From: Pseudomonadota bacterium | Lineage (GTDB): Bacteria > Pseudomonadota > Gammaproteobacteria > Xanthomonadales > Xanthomonadaceae | Assembly: GCA_018242365.1 (NCBI GenBank) | Contig: JAFECB010000015.1 | Location: 122,885-186,884 of the forward strand | DNA length: 64,000 bases | Direction: 5' to 3' | In this document: in pieces, positions 24,152 to 33,467 of the stretch | How the letters are laid out: each line of letters opens with the position of its first letter | Numbering within the stretch: the first letter of the stretch is position 1 | Notes under the pieces: model-generated | Told to the model about the DNA's origin: nothing | Databases searched by the model: none | Seen by the model: the letters and a program-made list of their open reading frames with translations, nothing else | Made by a program: the position numbers and the translations under genes

Positions 24152-25828
24152 TCACATGTTCTGGTAATTCGGCCCACCGCCGCCTTCGGGGGCCACCCAG
24201 ACGATGTTCTGGGTCGGGTCCTTGATATCGCAGGTCTTGCAGTGCACGCAGTTGGCGGCATTGATCTGCAGGCGCGGTTGGCCGGCCTCGTCGACGAATT
24301 CGTAGACGCCGGCCGGGCAATAGCGGGCTTCCGGCCCGGCGTAGTCCTTCAGGTTCACCGCCACCGGGATCGCCGGGTCCTTCAGGGTCAAATGCGCCGG
24401 CTGGTTCTCGTTGTGGTGGGTGCTGGAGAGGAACACCGAGCTGAGGCGGTCGAAGGTCAGCACGCCGTCGGGCTTGGGGTACTCGATCTTCGGTTGGTTC
24501 GCCGCCGGTTGCAGGCAGGCGTGGTCGGGCTGCGTGCGATGGATCGTCCACGGCGGGTTGCGGATACCGAGCCTGGGCAGCAGCCATTGCTCGATGCCTG
24601 TCATCAGGGTGGCGAAGCTGCGGCCTTTCTTGAACCACTGCTTGAAATTCTTCGACTGCTGCAATTCCGCATGCAGCCAGCTGTTCTCGAATGCCACCGG
24701 GTAGGCGGTGAGTTCATCGTGCTGGCGGCCTTCGCCCAGCGCCGCGAACGCGGCTTCGGCGGCCAGCATGCCGGTCTTGATCGCGGCATGGCTGCCCTTG
24801 ATCCGGCTGGCATTGAGGAAACCGGCCTCGCAGCCGACCAGTGCGCCGCCCGGGAAGACCGTCTTCGGCAGGCTCAGCAGGCCACCGGCGGTCAGCGCGC
24901 GGGCGCCATAGCCGATCCGCTTGCCGCCCTGCAGGTGCTTGGCGATGGCAGGATGGGTCTTGAAGCGCTGGAACTCGCCGAACGGGCTCAGCCATGGGTT
25001 TTTGTAGTCCAGCCCGATCACGAAACCGATCGCGATTTGCCCGCCTTCGGCGTGGTAGAGGAAGGAGCCGCCATAGGTGGCGCCATCCAGCGGCCAACCG
25101 GCGGTGTGCACCACCAATCCCGGCTGATGTCTGGCGGGATCCGCCTGCCACAGCTCCTTGATGCCGATGGCATAACTCTGCGGATCCTTGCCGGCGTCCA
25201 GCGCGTACTTCGCGATCAACTGGCGGCCCAGTTGCCCGCGCGCGCCTTCGGCGAAGATCGTGTACTTGGCGAGCAGTTCCATGCCGCGCTGGAACTGGTC
25301 GGTCGGCTGGCCGTCCTTGCCGATGCCCATGTCGCCGGTAGCCACGCCCCTGACCGCACCGGTCGCGTCGTACAGCACTTCGGCGGCGGCGAAGCCGGGG
25401 AAGATCTCCACCCCGAGGCTTTCCGCCTGCTGCGCCAGCCAGCGCGTCAACGCGCCCAGGCTGACGATGTAATTGCCGTCGTTGTGGAAACAGGCCGGCA
25501 GCAGCCAATGTGGGGTGGCGCGGGCGCCGGTCTCGCTCAGGAACAGGAATTCATCGCGAGTCACCGCCTGCTTCAGCGGCGCGCCGCGCTCGGCCCAATC
25601 GGGGAACAGTTCGGTCAGGGCCTTCGGATCGACGATGGCACCGGAGAGGATGTGCGCGCCCGGTTCGGACCCCTTTTCCAGCACGCAGACCGAGACCTCG
25701 CGGCCACTGTCGGCAGCCAGTTGCTTGAGCCTGATCGCGGTGGCGAGGCCAGCGGGGCCGGCACCGACCACGACGATGTCGTACTCCATCGCTTCGCGTG
25801 CGATGGCGTCGGCAGTGGTGTCACTCAT
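24152..25828 (-). CDS. Electron transfer flavoprotein-ubiquinone oxidoreductase
   Basis: 558 residues. Inner-membrane flavoprotein that takes electrons from reduced ETF and reduces ubiquinone. FAD-binding YDIVVVGAGPAGLATAIRL near residue 20, the quinone-site region GSFLYHAEGGQIAIGFVIGLDYKNP, the GGLLSLPKTVFPGGALVGCEAGF segment, and a C-terminal 4Fe-4S ferredoxin domain with RYCPAGVYEF and NCVHCKTCDIKDPTQNI. All four cluster Cys are visible. ATG at 25828 is preceded by GGGAGACA. Grouped with etfA/etfB and the CoA-transferase genes, it completes the electron path from acyl-CoA to quinone. Confidence 0.97.
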   Translation of the reverse strand: MSDTTADAIAREAMEYDIVVVGAGPAGLATAIRLKQLAADSGREVSVCVLEKGSEPGAHILSGAIVDPKALTELFPDWAERGAPLKQAVTRDEFLFLSETGARATPHWLLPACFHNDGNYIVSLGALTRWLAQQAESLGVEIFPGFAAAEVLYDATGAVRGVATGDMGIGKDGQPTDQFQRGMELLAKYTIFAEGARGQLGRQLIAKYALDAGKDPQSYAIGIKELWQADPARHQPGLVVHTAGWPLDGATYGGSFLYHAEGGQIAIGFVIGLDYKNPWLSPFGEFQRFKTHPAIAKHLQGGKRIGYGARALTAGGLLSLPKTVFPGGALVGCEAGFLNASRIKGSHAAIKTGMLAAEAAFAALGEGRQHDELTAYPVAFENSWLHAELQQSKNFKQWFKKGRSFATLMTGIEQWLLPRLGIRNPPWTIHRTQPDHACLQPAANQPKIEYPKPDGVLTFDRLSSVFLSSTHHNENQPAHLTLKDPAIPVAVNLKDYAGPEARYCPAGVYEFVDEAGQPRLQINAANCVHCKTCDIKDPTQNIVWVAPEGGGGPNYQNM

Positions 25829-25868
25829 CTGTGTCTCCCAGGGATGCGCGCCGAGGCCGTCGCGCCCC

Positions 25869-26504
25869 TCATCGTGAATGCTGGCGTTCGTGCGCCTGTC
25901 CGGTTTCCAGGGTCCAACCGGCGAGGTCGTGGCCGAGCGTATCGAGTGCCTTTGCAAAAGCGTCGGACACTTGCGCCACGTCGACCCCGGACGAGGGCTG
26001 CACGATCTTGAAGGTATGGCTGCCGACGATCGCCTGGTCGGACAGATGCAGCAGTTTCGCGTTCACTTCAATGGTGGCGGACGGCGTCGCGCCGCCGGCG
26101 TAATCGGAACGGAAATCGCGCAAGTCGAGCAGCAGGCGATAGGTGGCGGCCGCACCACTGCCCTGCCGCGAGACCGAGGTGATCTTGCCGCTGTCTTCCA
26201 GCGTGCGCAACAGGCTGGTTTCGATCATCGCCCCCGGTACTTGCGCCCAGCGGGCACCGCGGTAGGCCTGCAATTCGCCCGGTGTCGGGCTGACCATGAT
26301 GCTCGGGCCATCGAGCGCCGGCGCGCTGCTTTGCCGAGCGAGGTCCAGCGACCAGGTCACGGTGGGCCAGGCGGCATCGGGCTGGCTATCCAGTACCGGC
26401 GCATAGACCGAGGTTGGCTCGCTTGGGCCGCCGATGAGGCCGGCGCAGCCGCACAGCAGGGCGACGGCGAGCAGGGCGGGGACGAAGCTTCGGTAGCGTG
26501 TCAT
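25869..26504 (-). CDS. ABC-type transport auxiliary lipoprotein (PqiC-like)
   Basis: 211 residues. Lipobox VALLCGCAG puts it in a membrane, probably the outer one; the mature part resembles the DUF330/PqiC family, which associates with MCE proteins and links them to the outer membrane. Features: SIMVSPTPGELQAYRGARWAQVPGAM, a stretch typical of the family, and TYRLLLDLRDFRSDY. It overlaps the upstream MCE gene by four bases (ATGA), the last cistron of a four-gene transport operon. Confidence 0.82.
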   Translation of the reverse strand: MTRYRSFVPALLAVALLCGCAGLIGGPSEPTSVYAPVLDSQPDAAWPTVTWSLDLARQSSAPALDGPSIMVSPTPGELQAYRGARWAQVPGAMIETSLLRTLEDSGKITSVSRQGSGAAATYRLLLDLRDFRSDYAGGATPSATIEVNAKLLHLSDQAIVGSHTFKIVQPSSGVDVAQVSDAFAKALDTLGHDLAGWTLETGQAHERQHSR

Positions 26505-27427
26505 TTCGGATCGAACTCCCTGGGTGCATTGCGACCGAGGATGTAGCGGGCCGGGTGATTGTCCAGGCGATCGACCACGTTGTGCAGGTCGCGCAGCACG
26601 CCCTGCAGCTCGATCAGGGTCGGATTCACCTGGCTCAGCCCGTCATGGGTGAAGCTGCGCAAGGCCGGGCGGTTCTCGGCGATCATCGCGTTGGCATTGC
26701 CGGCCGCGGAATCGAGCTTGCTGATGGTCGCATCGAGTTTGTCCAGCAAGGCCGGCAGGCGCTTCACCAGATTCTGGTCGATGCCTTGGATCGTGCCATT
26801 CGCGCTGGCGAGGGTGGTGCGCAGGCCGGCCGAGGCATCGCGTGCATTGACGAGAATCTGGGCGATGTTTTCGCGATTCTGCGCCAGCGTATCGGTGGTC
26901 TGCTGCAAGTTCGCCAGCGTGGCATTGATGTGGCGGATGTTCTCGTCGCTCATCAACTGGTCAAGCCGCGCCACCAAGCGGGTGGCGGTATCGGAGATGT
27001 TCTGCAATGCCGAAGGTGTGGCGTGGATGATCGGATAGTCTTCGCCGGGCTGCGCCTCCAGCATGGCGGCTTTGGGGCTGCCGCCGCTGAGCAGGATGAA
27101 GGGCACGCCGGTGATGCCCTGCTGCGAGATCGTTGCGCGGGTGTCGATCTTGACCGGCGTGTTCTTGCGCAGCTTGAGGATCGCGATGACCCGGCGCGCA
27201 TCCTTGTCGTCGAGGCTCAGGCTCTCCACGGTGCCGACCCCGAGGCCGTTGTATTGCACGCTGCTGCCTTCGGTCAGACCGGTGACGGCCTCGTTGAAGA
27301 CGACTTCATACGAGGTCCAGTCGCGCGAGGTCGAGAATTTGGTCGCCCACAAGGTGAACAGCAGCAGGAACACCACCGTGAGCACGGTGAAGCCGCCGAT
27401 CAGGACGTAATTGGCCTTGGTTTCCAT
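26501..27427 (-). CDS. MlaD-family (MCE) protein
   Basis: 308 residues. Periplasmic lipid-binding component of an MCE phospholipid transporter, anchored by one N-terminal membrane helix (YVLIGGFTVLTVVFLLLFTL, about 7-26). The MCE domain covers about 38-115 (WTSYEVVFNEAVTGLTEGSSVQYNGLGVGTVESLSL). The C-terminal region (about 150-290) is a long helical tail with repeated Leu/Asn heptads, likely the tunnel or needle part longer than in E. coli MlaD (183 residues). It thus resembles the PqiB/LetB-like extended MCE type more than simple MlaD. 112 bases separate it from the ATPase gene. Confidence 0.9.
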   Translation of the reverse strand: METKANYVLIGGFTVLTVVFLLLFTLWATKFSTSRDWTSYEVVFNEAVTGLTEGSSVQYNGLGVGTVESLSLDDKDARRVIAILKLRKNTPVKIDTRATISQQGITGVPFILLSGGSPKAAMLEAQPGEDYPIIHATPSALQNISDTATRLVARLDQLMSDENIRHINATLANLQQTTDTLAQNRENIAQILVNARDASAGLRTTLASANGTIQGIDQNLVKRLPALLDKLDATISKLDSAAGNANAMIAENRPALRSFTHDGLSQVNPTLIELQGVLRDLHNVVDRLDNHPARYILGRNAPREFDPK

Positions 27428-27539
27428 TCAGTGCAACCTCGCTGGTGCCATGGTGCAACAAATCGCCGGGCAGTGCCGCAACGCCAGCAGTTGCACCGCG
27501 GCGTGACGGACGAGAGGGCCTGCGATGGCGCGATGCGAT

Positions 27540-28346
27540 TCAACCACGTGCCGCCCGCCCCCGCGGGCCATTGAAATACTCCTGCACCCAAGGGTGATCG
27601 AGCGTTTCAAGTTCGTCCACCGGGGCGGTGGCGATGACCTTGCGGTCGGCGAGCACCGCGACCCGGTCGCAGATCGTGTACAGGGTATCGAGGTCATGGG
27701 TGATCAGGAATACGGTCAGCCCCAGCGCCTGCTGCAGCGCCCGGATCAGCTGGTCGAAGGCGGCCGCGCCGATCGGATCGAGACCGGCGGTGGGTTCGTC
27801 GAGGAACAGCAGGGGCGGGTCCAGCGCCAGCGCGCGGGCGAGACCTGCACGCTTGCGCATGCCGCCCGACAGTTGCGAGGGCAATTTGTCGATCGCACCC
27901 GCCGGCAGCCCGGCGAGCTTGATCTTGAGCAGGGCCAGCTCGTAGCGCAGGGATTTCCCGAGATCCGGGTAATGCTCCTTGATCGGCACCTGCACGTTCT
28001 CACCGACGGTCAGCGAGGAAAACAGCGCGCCGTCCTGGAACAGCACGCCGCTGTTGCGTTCGATGTGTCGGCGGATTTCCTGCTTGGGGCTGCGCGCATC
28101 CACGCCCAACACCTTGATATTGCCGGCATTCGGGGTGCGCAGGCCGAGGATCGAGCGCATCAGCACCGACTTGCCGGTGCCCGAACCGCCGACCACGCCA
28201 AGGATTTCGCCACGGCGCACGTCGAGGTCGAGCCCGTCATGCACCACCTGCTCGCCGAAATGGTTGGCAAGGCCGCGAATGCGGATCAGCGCATCGTCTT
28301 CGACGATCACGCCATCGATGGTGCGGAAGACCGATCCGGACGCCAT
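27540..28346 (-). CDS. ABC transporter ATP-binding protein (MlaF-like)
   Basis: 268 residues. Powers the MCE transporter. Walker A GGSGTGKSVLM, ABC signature LSGGMRKRAGLARAL, Walker B LLFLDEPTAGLDP and switch His in FLITHDLDTL are intact. SGGMRKR is the variant characteristic of the MlaF/MCE group. The ATG at 28346 (MASGSVF) lies two bases after the permease stop and is preferred; another in-frame ATG is nine codons earlier. C-terminal about 20 residues (WVQEYFNGPRGRAARG) resemble the tail by which MlaF contacts its neighbour. Confidence 0.95.
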   Translation of the reverse strand: MASGSVFRTIDGVIVEDDALIRIRGLANHFGEQVVHDGLDLDVRRGEILGVVGGSGTGKSVLMRSILGLRTPNAGNIKVLGVDARSPKQEIRRHIERNSGVLFQDGALFSSLTVGENVQVPIKEHYPDLGKSLRYELALLKIKLAGLPAGAIDKLPSQLSGGMRKRAGLARALALDPPLLFLDEPTAGLDPIGAAAFDQLIRALQQALGLTVFLITHDLDTLYTICDRVAVLADRKVIATAPVDELETLDHPWVQEYFNGPRGRAARG

Positions 28347-28348
28347 GC

Positions 28349-29473
28349 TCAGTAATCCATCTGCATGAACCACAGTGCGGCGAAGGCGTCGATCACGATC
28401 ACCATCGAGATCGCCTGCACCACGCTGGAGGTGGTGCGCTCACCCAGCGACTGCGCCGTGCCCTGGGTCTGCAGGCCTTCCAGGCAGCCGATCAGGCCGA
28501 TCACGAGGGCAAACACCGGCGCCTTGATCATGCCGACGATGAAATGCCGGAACTGCATCATTTCGTACATGCGCGCCATGTAGGCCGGCGGCGGGATGCC
28601 GAGGCTGAACGCGCCGACCGCCATGCCGCCGAGCAGGCCGCAGATCATCGCGATGAAGGTCAGCAGCGGCAGCATGGCCAAAAGTGCCAGCACGCGCGGG
28701 ATCACCAACAGGTCGACCGGGTCCAGCCCGAGCACGCGGATCGCATCGACTTCCTCACGATTGACCATCATGCCGATCTGCGCGGTGAAGGCGCTGGCGG
28801 TGCGGCCGGCCAGCAGAATGGCCGTCAGCAGCACGCCGAATTCGCGCAGGAAGGCGGCGCTGACCAGTTCGACCACGAAGATGGTCGCGCCGAAGTCCTT
28901 CAGCACCATCGCGCCGAGGAAGGCGATCACCGCGCCGACCATGAACGACAACAGCGCGACCAGCGGTACCGCATCAAGGCCGACCTGCTCCATGTGGTGG
29001 ACGGTGGCGGTCAGGCGGAACCGGCTGGGTTCCTTGAACAAGCGCAGGATCTTGATCAGGAATTCACCGAAGAAGCTCACCAGCGCCATCACTTCGCTGG
29101 CGTTGTCGACCAGGCCGAAGCCGACCCGGCCGAGCATGGCGCGTACGCCGTATTCCTTCTTCAGGACCGGGCGGTCGTCATGGACGTCTTCGATTGCATC
29201 CACCAGCGCCTGCTGGTCGGCGCGGAAATGCAGGGCCGCGTACGGGATCTTGCGGCCATCGGCGAAACGCAACAGTTGCAGCACGCCCAAGGTATCGATG
29301 CGTTCGCAGTCGCGCGCATCGATCATCGTGACCTGCGCGGGTGCACCGTCCAGCATGCCCTTGACGTCATCCGAATAGCGCAGCGTCCAGCGCCCACGCA
29401 GGCGCAGAACCCGCCCGGCATCGGACGCGTCGAGTTCGACCGTGGGTCGGATTTGGGCTGAATCATTGGACAT
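28349..29473 (-). CDS. STAS-MlaE permease fusion
   Basis: 374 residues. First gene of the MCE operon. The N-terminal about 110 residues are a STAS-like domain (LRLRGRWTLRYSDDVKGML, ARDCERIDTLGVLQLLRFA), the role that a separate MlaB has in E. coli. Then comes the MlaE permease (about 125-374) with its helices and the LREFGVLLTAILLAGRTASA coupling segment and EVDAIRVLGLDPVDLLVIPR. The start at 29473 (MSNDSAQ) fits the fusion family. No MlaC-type periplasmic chaperone gene is present in the window, consistent with the long MCE tail doing the transfer. Confidence 0.93.
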   Translation of the reverse strand: MSNDSAQIRPTVELDASDAGRVLRLRGRWTLRYSDDVKGMLDGAPAQVTMIDARDCERIDTLGVLQLLRFADGRKIPYAALHFRADQQALVDAIEDVHDDRPVLKKEYGVRAMLGRVGFGLVDNASEVMALVSFFGEFLIKILRLFKEPSRFRLTATVHHMEQVGLDAVPLVALLSFMVGAVIAFLGAMVLKDFGATIFVVELVSAAFLREFGVLLTAILLAGRTASAFTAQIGMMVNREEVDAIRVLGLDPVDLLVIPRVLALLAMLPLLTFIAMICGLLGGMAVGAFSLGIPPPAYMARMYEMMQFRHFIVGMIKAPVFALVIGLIGCLEGLQTQGTAQSLGERTTSSVVQAISMVIVIDAFAALWFMQMDY

Positions 29474-29545
29474 GCGCCTGCCAAGCTTACGCAATGCGGG
29501 GCCTGCGTGGGAATGCAGGCCGACGCATGGCATGCTTGCCGAACG

Positions 29546-30793
29546 ATGACGACCGCCGAGACGCCCGACGCAACCTACGCCGAACGCATCGCCTTCATCG
29601 AGGAATTGGCGTGGCATCTGCATGCCTACGGCACCACCGCGCAGCGCATGGAAGGCGCGATCGAACTGGTCGCCAAGCGCCTGCTGGTGGAATGCGAGCC
29701 GTGGTCCAACCCGACCGGCATCATCCTGTCGTTCCGCGATCCGTCACGGCCGGGGCGGCATACCGAGATCACCCGCATTGTCAGGCCCGGACTTGGTGAT
29801 ACCAATCTGCGGCGGCTGTGCGCGGCCGACCGCATCGCCGAGGACGTGATTTCCGGCAAGCTCGATATCCCGGCCGGTCGCGCCGCGTTGCAAGCGCTGG
29901 AACGTCCCGCATCGTCGCGCGCATTGGCGGTGCTGGTGCTGGGCTTCGCCTTGGCGTCGGCGGCAGTGGCGGGTTTGCTGCGGCTGCCGTGGCTGGAAAT
30001 CGGCGTTGCCGGGACGACTGGGCTCGGAATTGGCTTGTTGCTGTTGGCCGCGCAATCGCGCAAGCGCCTGCATGAAGGTTTCGAGGCGTTGTCGGGCTTG
30101 CTGGCCGGCAGCGTGGCGATTCTGGTCAGCGCGTGGCTGGCGCCGTTGAATCTCAATACGGTGATCATCGCCTCGCTGATCGTGCTGGTGCCGGGAATGA
30201 CTCTGGCGCTTGCCGCCAGCGAATTGGCCAGTCGGCATCTGGTTTCGGGCACCGCGCGGTTCGCCGGCGCGGCGATGACCGTGGTCAACCTCACCATCGG
30301 TACCGCGATTGCCTTGGCGGTGGCCGGGTTTTTCGGAATCGAGCCACGGGTCCATGCCTTGCGGCCGCAACCGGATTGGGTGGCCTGGAGTGCATTGGCG
30401 CTTGCGGCCTATGCATTCGCCGTGCTGTTCCAGGCACAGCGGCGCGATTACCCGTTGGTGATGCTGTCCGCGGTATGCGGTTATCTGGTCTCGCGCTATG
30501 GCGGCGAGTGGTTGGGTTCGGGTGCGGGTGTCTTCCTCGGCGCGTTCGTGACCACCGCAGCCAGTAATGCCTATGCGCGCATGACCAACCGCCCCGGCGC
30601 CTTGGTGCGCCTGCCCGGCATCATCATGCTGGTACCTGGCAGCGTCGCCCTGCGCGGGGTGGTGTCGTTGGTGCAGAGTCAGGATTTCGGCGCGGGGCAG
30701 GCGGCGGCGATGGCGGTCTTCAGCACACTGATGGCACTGGTGGCGGGGCTGGTGTTCGGGAATTTGCTGGTCAGCGCGCGGCGCAATTTGTGA
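29546..30793 (+). CDS. Threonine/serine exporter (ThrE-family)
   Basis: 415 residues. Probable amino-acid or small dicarboxylate exporter of the inner membrane. N-terminal domain (1-115; YAERIAFIEELAWHLHAYGT, EGAIELVAKRL, ADRIAEDVISGKLDIPAGRAAL) followed by about ten hydrophobic helices with the two-repeat layout of this family (first half with PGMTLALAASELASRHLVSG, second with LPGIIMLVPGSVALRGVVSL). Length is right for a fused ThrE (both DUF halves in one protein). Substrate is not evident. The ATG at 29546 is the natural start; convergent with the hns-like gene through a bidirectional terminator. Confidence 0.9.
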   Translation: MTTAETPDATYAERIAFIEELAWHLHAYGTTAQRMEGAIELVAKRLLVECEPWSNPTGIILSFRDPSRPGRHTEITRIVRPGLGDTNLRRLCAADRIAEDVISGKLDIPAGRAALQALERPASSRALAVLVLGFALASAAVAGLLRLPWLEIGVAGTTGLGIGLLLLAAQSRKRLHEGFEALSGLLAGSVAILVSAWLAPLNLNTVIIASLIVLVPGMTLALAASELASRHLVSGTARFAGAAMTVVNLTIGTAIALAVAGFFGIEPRVHALRPQPDWVAWSALALAAYAFAVLFQAQRRDYPLVMLSAVCGYLVSRYGGEWLGSGAGVFLGAFVTTAASNAYARMTNRPGALVRLPGIIMLVPGSVALRGVVSLVQSQDFGAGQAAAMAVFSTLMALVAGLVFGNLLVSARRNL

Positions 30794-30872
30794 CGGCGAC
30801 CTTCGAATCTATGAATTGATCAGAAGTTCCCTTGCAATTTGCGGCCTACAGCCATGCGCTGGCGAGCCAAAG

Positions 30873-30900
30873 AAAATGCCGGCATTCAGGCCGGCATTTT
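30873..30900. terminator. Bidirectional intrinsic terminator
   Basis: AAAATGCCGG (30873-30882) and CCGGCATTTT (30891-30900) pair perfectly around CATTCAGG. A-tract on the left and T-tract on the right make it work for both the exporter and the convergent H-NS-like gene. Confidence 0.88.
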
Positions 30901-30929
30901 CGACAACGTGCAATTCGACAGAATCCGAA

Positions 30930-31298
30930 TTACTTGATCAGGTACTCATCCATCTTGTGGCCGGCAGCGGTCAATGCTGCCAGCCAGCGCGGCGAGCGAC
31001 CACGACCCGACCAGGTTTCCTTTTCATTGGCCGGATTGCGGTATTTCGGTGCGACCGCGGCGCGGCTACCGCCCTTCTTGGGCTTGCCGGCCTTCTTCGC
31101 CGGGGCCGCCGGTGCGCTGGCGCCGACCTTGCCGAACAGTTCCTCGAAGCTCCAGCCGGCGCTCTTCAGCAGTTTGGCCACCGCGGCCTTGGTCTGGTTG
31201 GCGGGCTTGCGCTTGGCCAGCACCTTGCGACGGGTATTGGCGCGCTTGATCAGGGCCGCCAGTTCCTGCGGGCTGAGGGTGTCGATATTCATGCTCAT
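30930..31298 (-). CDS. H-NS-family DNA-binding protein
   Basis: 122 residues. Nucleoid-associated silencer of AT-rich DNA. The N-terminal helix (SMNIDTLSPQELAALIKRANTRRK) is the oligomerisation part, a basic Ala/Pro/Lys linker follows (KKAGKPKKGGSRAAVAPK), and the C-terminal DNA-binding domain is diagnostic: YRNPANEKETWSGRGRSPRW ending GHKMDEYLI, where the W-S-G-R-G-R-S/x-P-R-W loop inserts in the minor groove. Shine-Dalgarno AGAGGAAA lies 9 bases before the ATG at 31298. Monocistronic, between proS and the exporter. Confidence 0.93.
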   Translation of the reverse strand: MSMNIDTLSPQELAALIKRANTRRKVLAKRKPANQTKAAVAKLLKSAGWSFEELFGKVGASAPAAPAKKAGKPKKGGSRAAVAPKYRNPANEKETWSGRGRSPRWLAALTAAGHKMDEYLIK

Positions 31299-31397
31299 GA
31301 TCGGATTTCCTCTGGAAATTCCCGGGAATGGGTTATCCGCGGCGCGGACGCCGGAATAATAACCCGATTTCCGGATAAAACAACAGGAATATTCGAA

Positions 31398-33107
31398 TCA
31401 GCCGAGGAGTTTTTGCAGCAATGCGTCCCGGTTCAGGTTTTCGGACTCGGTTTCACTGCGGGCACGATATTCGAAACTGCCCGCTTCCAGGCCACGACCG
31501 GAGACCACCACCCGCTGCGGAATGCCGATCAACTCGATATCGGCAAACATCGCGCCGGGGCGCAGGCCGCGGTCGTCCAGCACGCAATCGATTCCGGATG
31601 CCAGCAGTTCCGCGTGCAGTGCTTCGGCGGCAGCGACGATGGCGGCGTCGTTTTTCGGATTGATCACGCAAATCGCCACCTGCCACGGCGCCATCGCTGC
31701 CGGCCATTTGATTCCCGCCTCGTCGTGGTTCTGTTCGATCGCCGCCGCCACGATCCGGGAAATGCCGATCCCGTAGCAGCCCATCGCCGGATGCACGGCC
31801 TTGCCGTTGGAATCCAGCACGCTGCACTGCATCGCCTCGGAGTATTTGCGGCCCAGCGCGAACACATGGCCAACCTCGATCCCGCGCGCCATTCGCAGAG
31901 TGCCTTTGCCGTCCGGCGAAGGATCGCCCTCGACCACGTTGCGGATATCGGCGACTTCGGGTTCCGCCAGGTCGCGGCCCCAATTCACGCCGGCGATATG
32001 GAAGCCGGGTTTGTTGGCACCCACCACGAAGTCCGACATGGCCGCGACCGTGCGGTCGGCGATGACGCGAATGGCTTTGCGCGGATGCAGCGGGCCAAGG
32101 AAACCGGGCTCGCTGCCGAGGTGGTCGAGAATCTCCGCTTCGCTGGCGAGTCGATATTCGGAAAGTCCCGGCAGTTTCGCCAATTTGATTTCATTCACCA
32201 CATGGTCGCCGCGCACCAGCGCCAGCACAAATTGATCGCTGCCATCGGCATCACGGCCGATCAGGGCCACCGATTTGACGGTGCGGTGAAGCGAGATCCC
32301 CATCAACGCGGCGACGTCCTCGCAGGTTTTCTGGGTGGGCGTATCGATGTCGCGAAGCGGTTCCGATGCGTCCGCGCGTGGGCCGGGCGAAACCGCTTCC
32401 GCCAATTCCACATTCGCCGCGTAATCGGAGCCATCGGAAAACACGGTGGCGTCCTCGCCGGAATCGGCCAGCACCTGGAATTCGTGCGAGGCGCTGCCGC
32501 CAATGGCGCCGGTATCGGCCGCCACCGCGCGGAATTCCAGCCCGAGGCGGGTGAAGATGCGCGAATAGGTGGCATACATGTTCTGGTATTCGGCATGCAG
32601 CGACGCGTCATCGATATGGAAGGAATAGGCGTCCTTCATGATGAATTCGCGCGCGCGCATCACCCCGAAACGCGGGCGGATCTCGTCGCGGAACTTGCTG
32701 GTGATCTGGTAGAGGTTCACCGGCAATTGCTTGTAACTGGCGAATTCCTGACGGAAGAAATCGGTTACCGCCTCTTCGGCAGTCGGAGTGAAGCAGTAGT
32801 CCTGTTCCTTGCGGTCGCGGATTTTCAGCAGTTGCGGGCCGAATTTCGCCCAGCGCCCGGTTTCATCCCACAACTCTTTCGGCTGGATCGACGGCATCGC
32901 CATTTCGATCGCACCGGCGCGGTTCATTTCCTCGCGCACCACCGCCTCGACCTTGCGCAGCACGCGCAGACCCAGCGGCGACCAGGTGTAGAGGCCGGCG
33001 GCGAGCTTGCGGATCATGCCGGCCTTGAGCATCAGCTTGTGGCTGATGATTTCGGCGTCGGCGGGGGTTTCCTTTTCGGTACGAAGATGGAATTGCGACA
33101 GGCGCAT
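31398..33107 (-). CDS. proS: Prolyl-tRNA synthetase, bacterial long form
   Basis: 569 residues. Charges tRNA-Pro. Class II core with [20 protein letters not shown], motif 2 [21 protein letters not shown], and motif 3 [16 protein letters not shown]; the editing (INS) domain lies between motifs 2 and 3 with [13 protein letters not shown] and [13 protein letters not shown]-terminal anticodon-binding domain begins ATMAPW-like [13 protein letters not shown]. Normal length for the E. coli-type enzyme, so it should hydrolyse mischarged Ala-tRNA. Confidence 0.98.
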   Translation of the reverse strand: MRLSQFHLRTEKETPADAEIISHKLMLKAGMIRKLAAGLYTWSPLGLRVLRKVEAVVREEMNRAGAIEMAMPSIQPKELWDETGRWAKFGPQLLKIRDRKEQDYCFTPTAEEAVTDFFRQEFASYKQLPVNLYQITSKFRDEIRPRFGVMRAREFIMKDAYSFHIDDASLHAEYQNMYATYSRIFTRLGLEFRAVAADTGAIGGSASHEFQVLADSGEDATVFSDGSDYAANVELAEAVSPGPRADASEPLRDIDTPTQKTCEDVAALMGISLHRTVKSVALIGRDADGSDQFVLALVRGDHVVNEIKLAKLPGLSEYRLASEAEILDHLGSEPGFLGPLHPRKAIRVIADRTVAAMSDFVVGANKPGFHIAGVNWGRDLAEPEVADIRNVVEGDPSPDGKGTLRMARGIEVGHVFALGRKYSEAMQCSVLDSNGKAVHPAMGCYGIGISRIVAAAIEQNHDEAGIKWPAAMAPWQVAICVINPKNDAAIVAAAEALHAELLASGIDCVLDDRGLRPGAMFADIELIGIPQRVVVSGRGLEAGSFEYRARSETESENLNRDALLQKLLG

Positions 33108-33197
33108 GGCGGTCTAGCGAGACGGGAAACGCGCATTCTGCCACGCGCGCCGGCCCGATTCAGGCACGACCAGAAGTTTGCGCGACGATACGCGCGC

Positions 33198-33467
33198 TCA
33201 GTTGCGGTTGCCGCTGACCTCGATACCCTCGCGTGGGGTCTTGCTGATGCGTTCGTAGTGCCGCCCTTTGGGCGGCTGATCGGTGATCTGCAGATTGCCG
33301 GCGTCGTCATGCCAGCGATACAGGCTATTGGCGCGCTGCGCCTGGATCGCAGCGGCCTCGGCGGCGACTGCGCGCTGTTGTGCGCGCTTGGGCATTTCCA
33401 CCGTGAACCAATACCACGCCGCGACGGCCAGCCCGATCGCCAGCAGGACTGTGCCCAGCGACTTCAT
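33198..33467 (-). CDS. DUF4124-domain membrane-anchored protein
   Basis: 89 residues. Start at 33467 (MKSLGTVLLAIGLAVAAWYW) is chosen for its membrane helix and the four-base overlap with the upstream gene. The C-terminal half has the DUF4124 pattern SLYRWHDDAGNLQITDQPPKGR, a small beta domain found in many proteobacterial envelope proteins, function unknown. Very few residues between helix and domain, so it likely sits close to the outer face of the inner membrane. Second of two tandem DUF4124 proteins. Confidence 0.8.
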   Translation of the reverse strand: MKSLGTVLLAIGLAVAAWYWFTVEMPKRAQQRAVAAEAAAIQAQRANSLYRWHDDAGNLQITDQPPKGRHYERISKTPREGIEVSGNRN

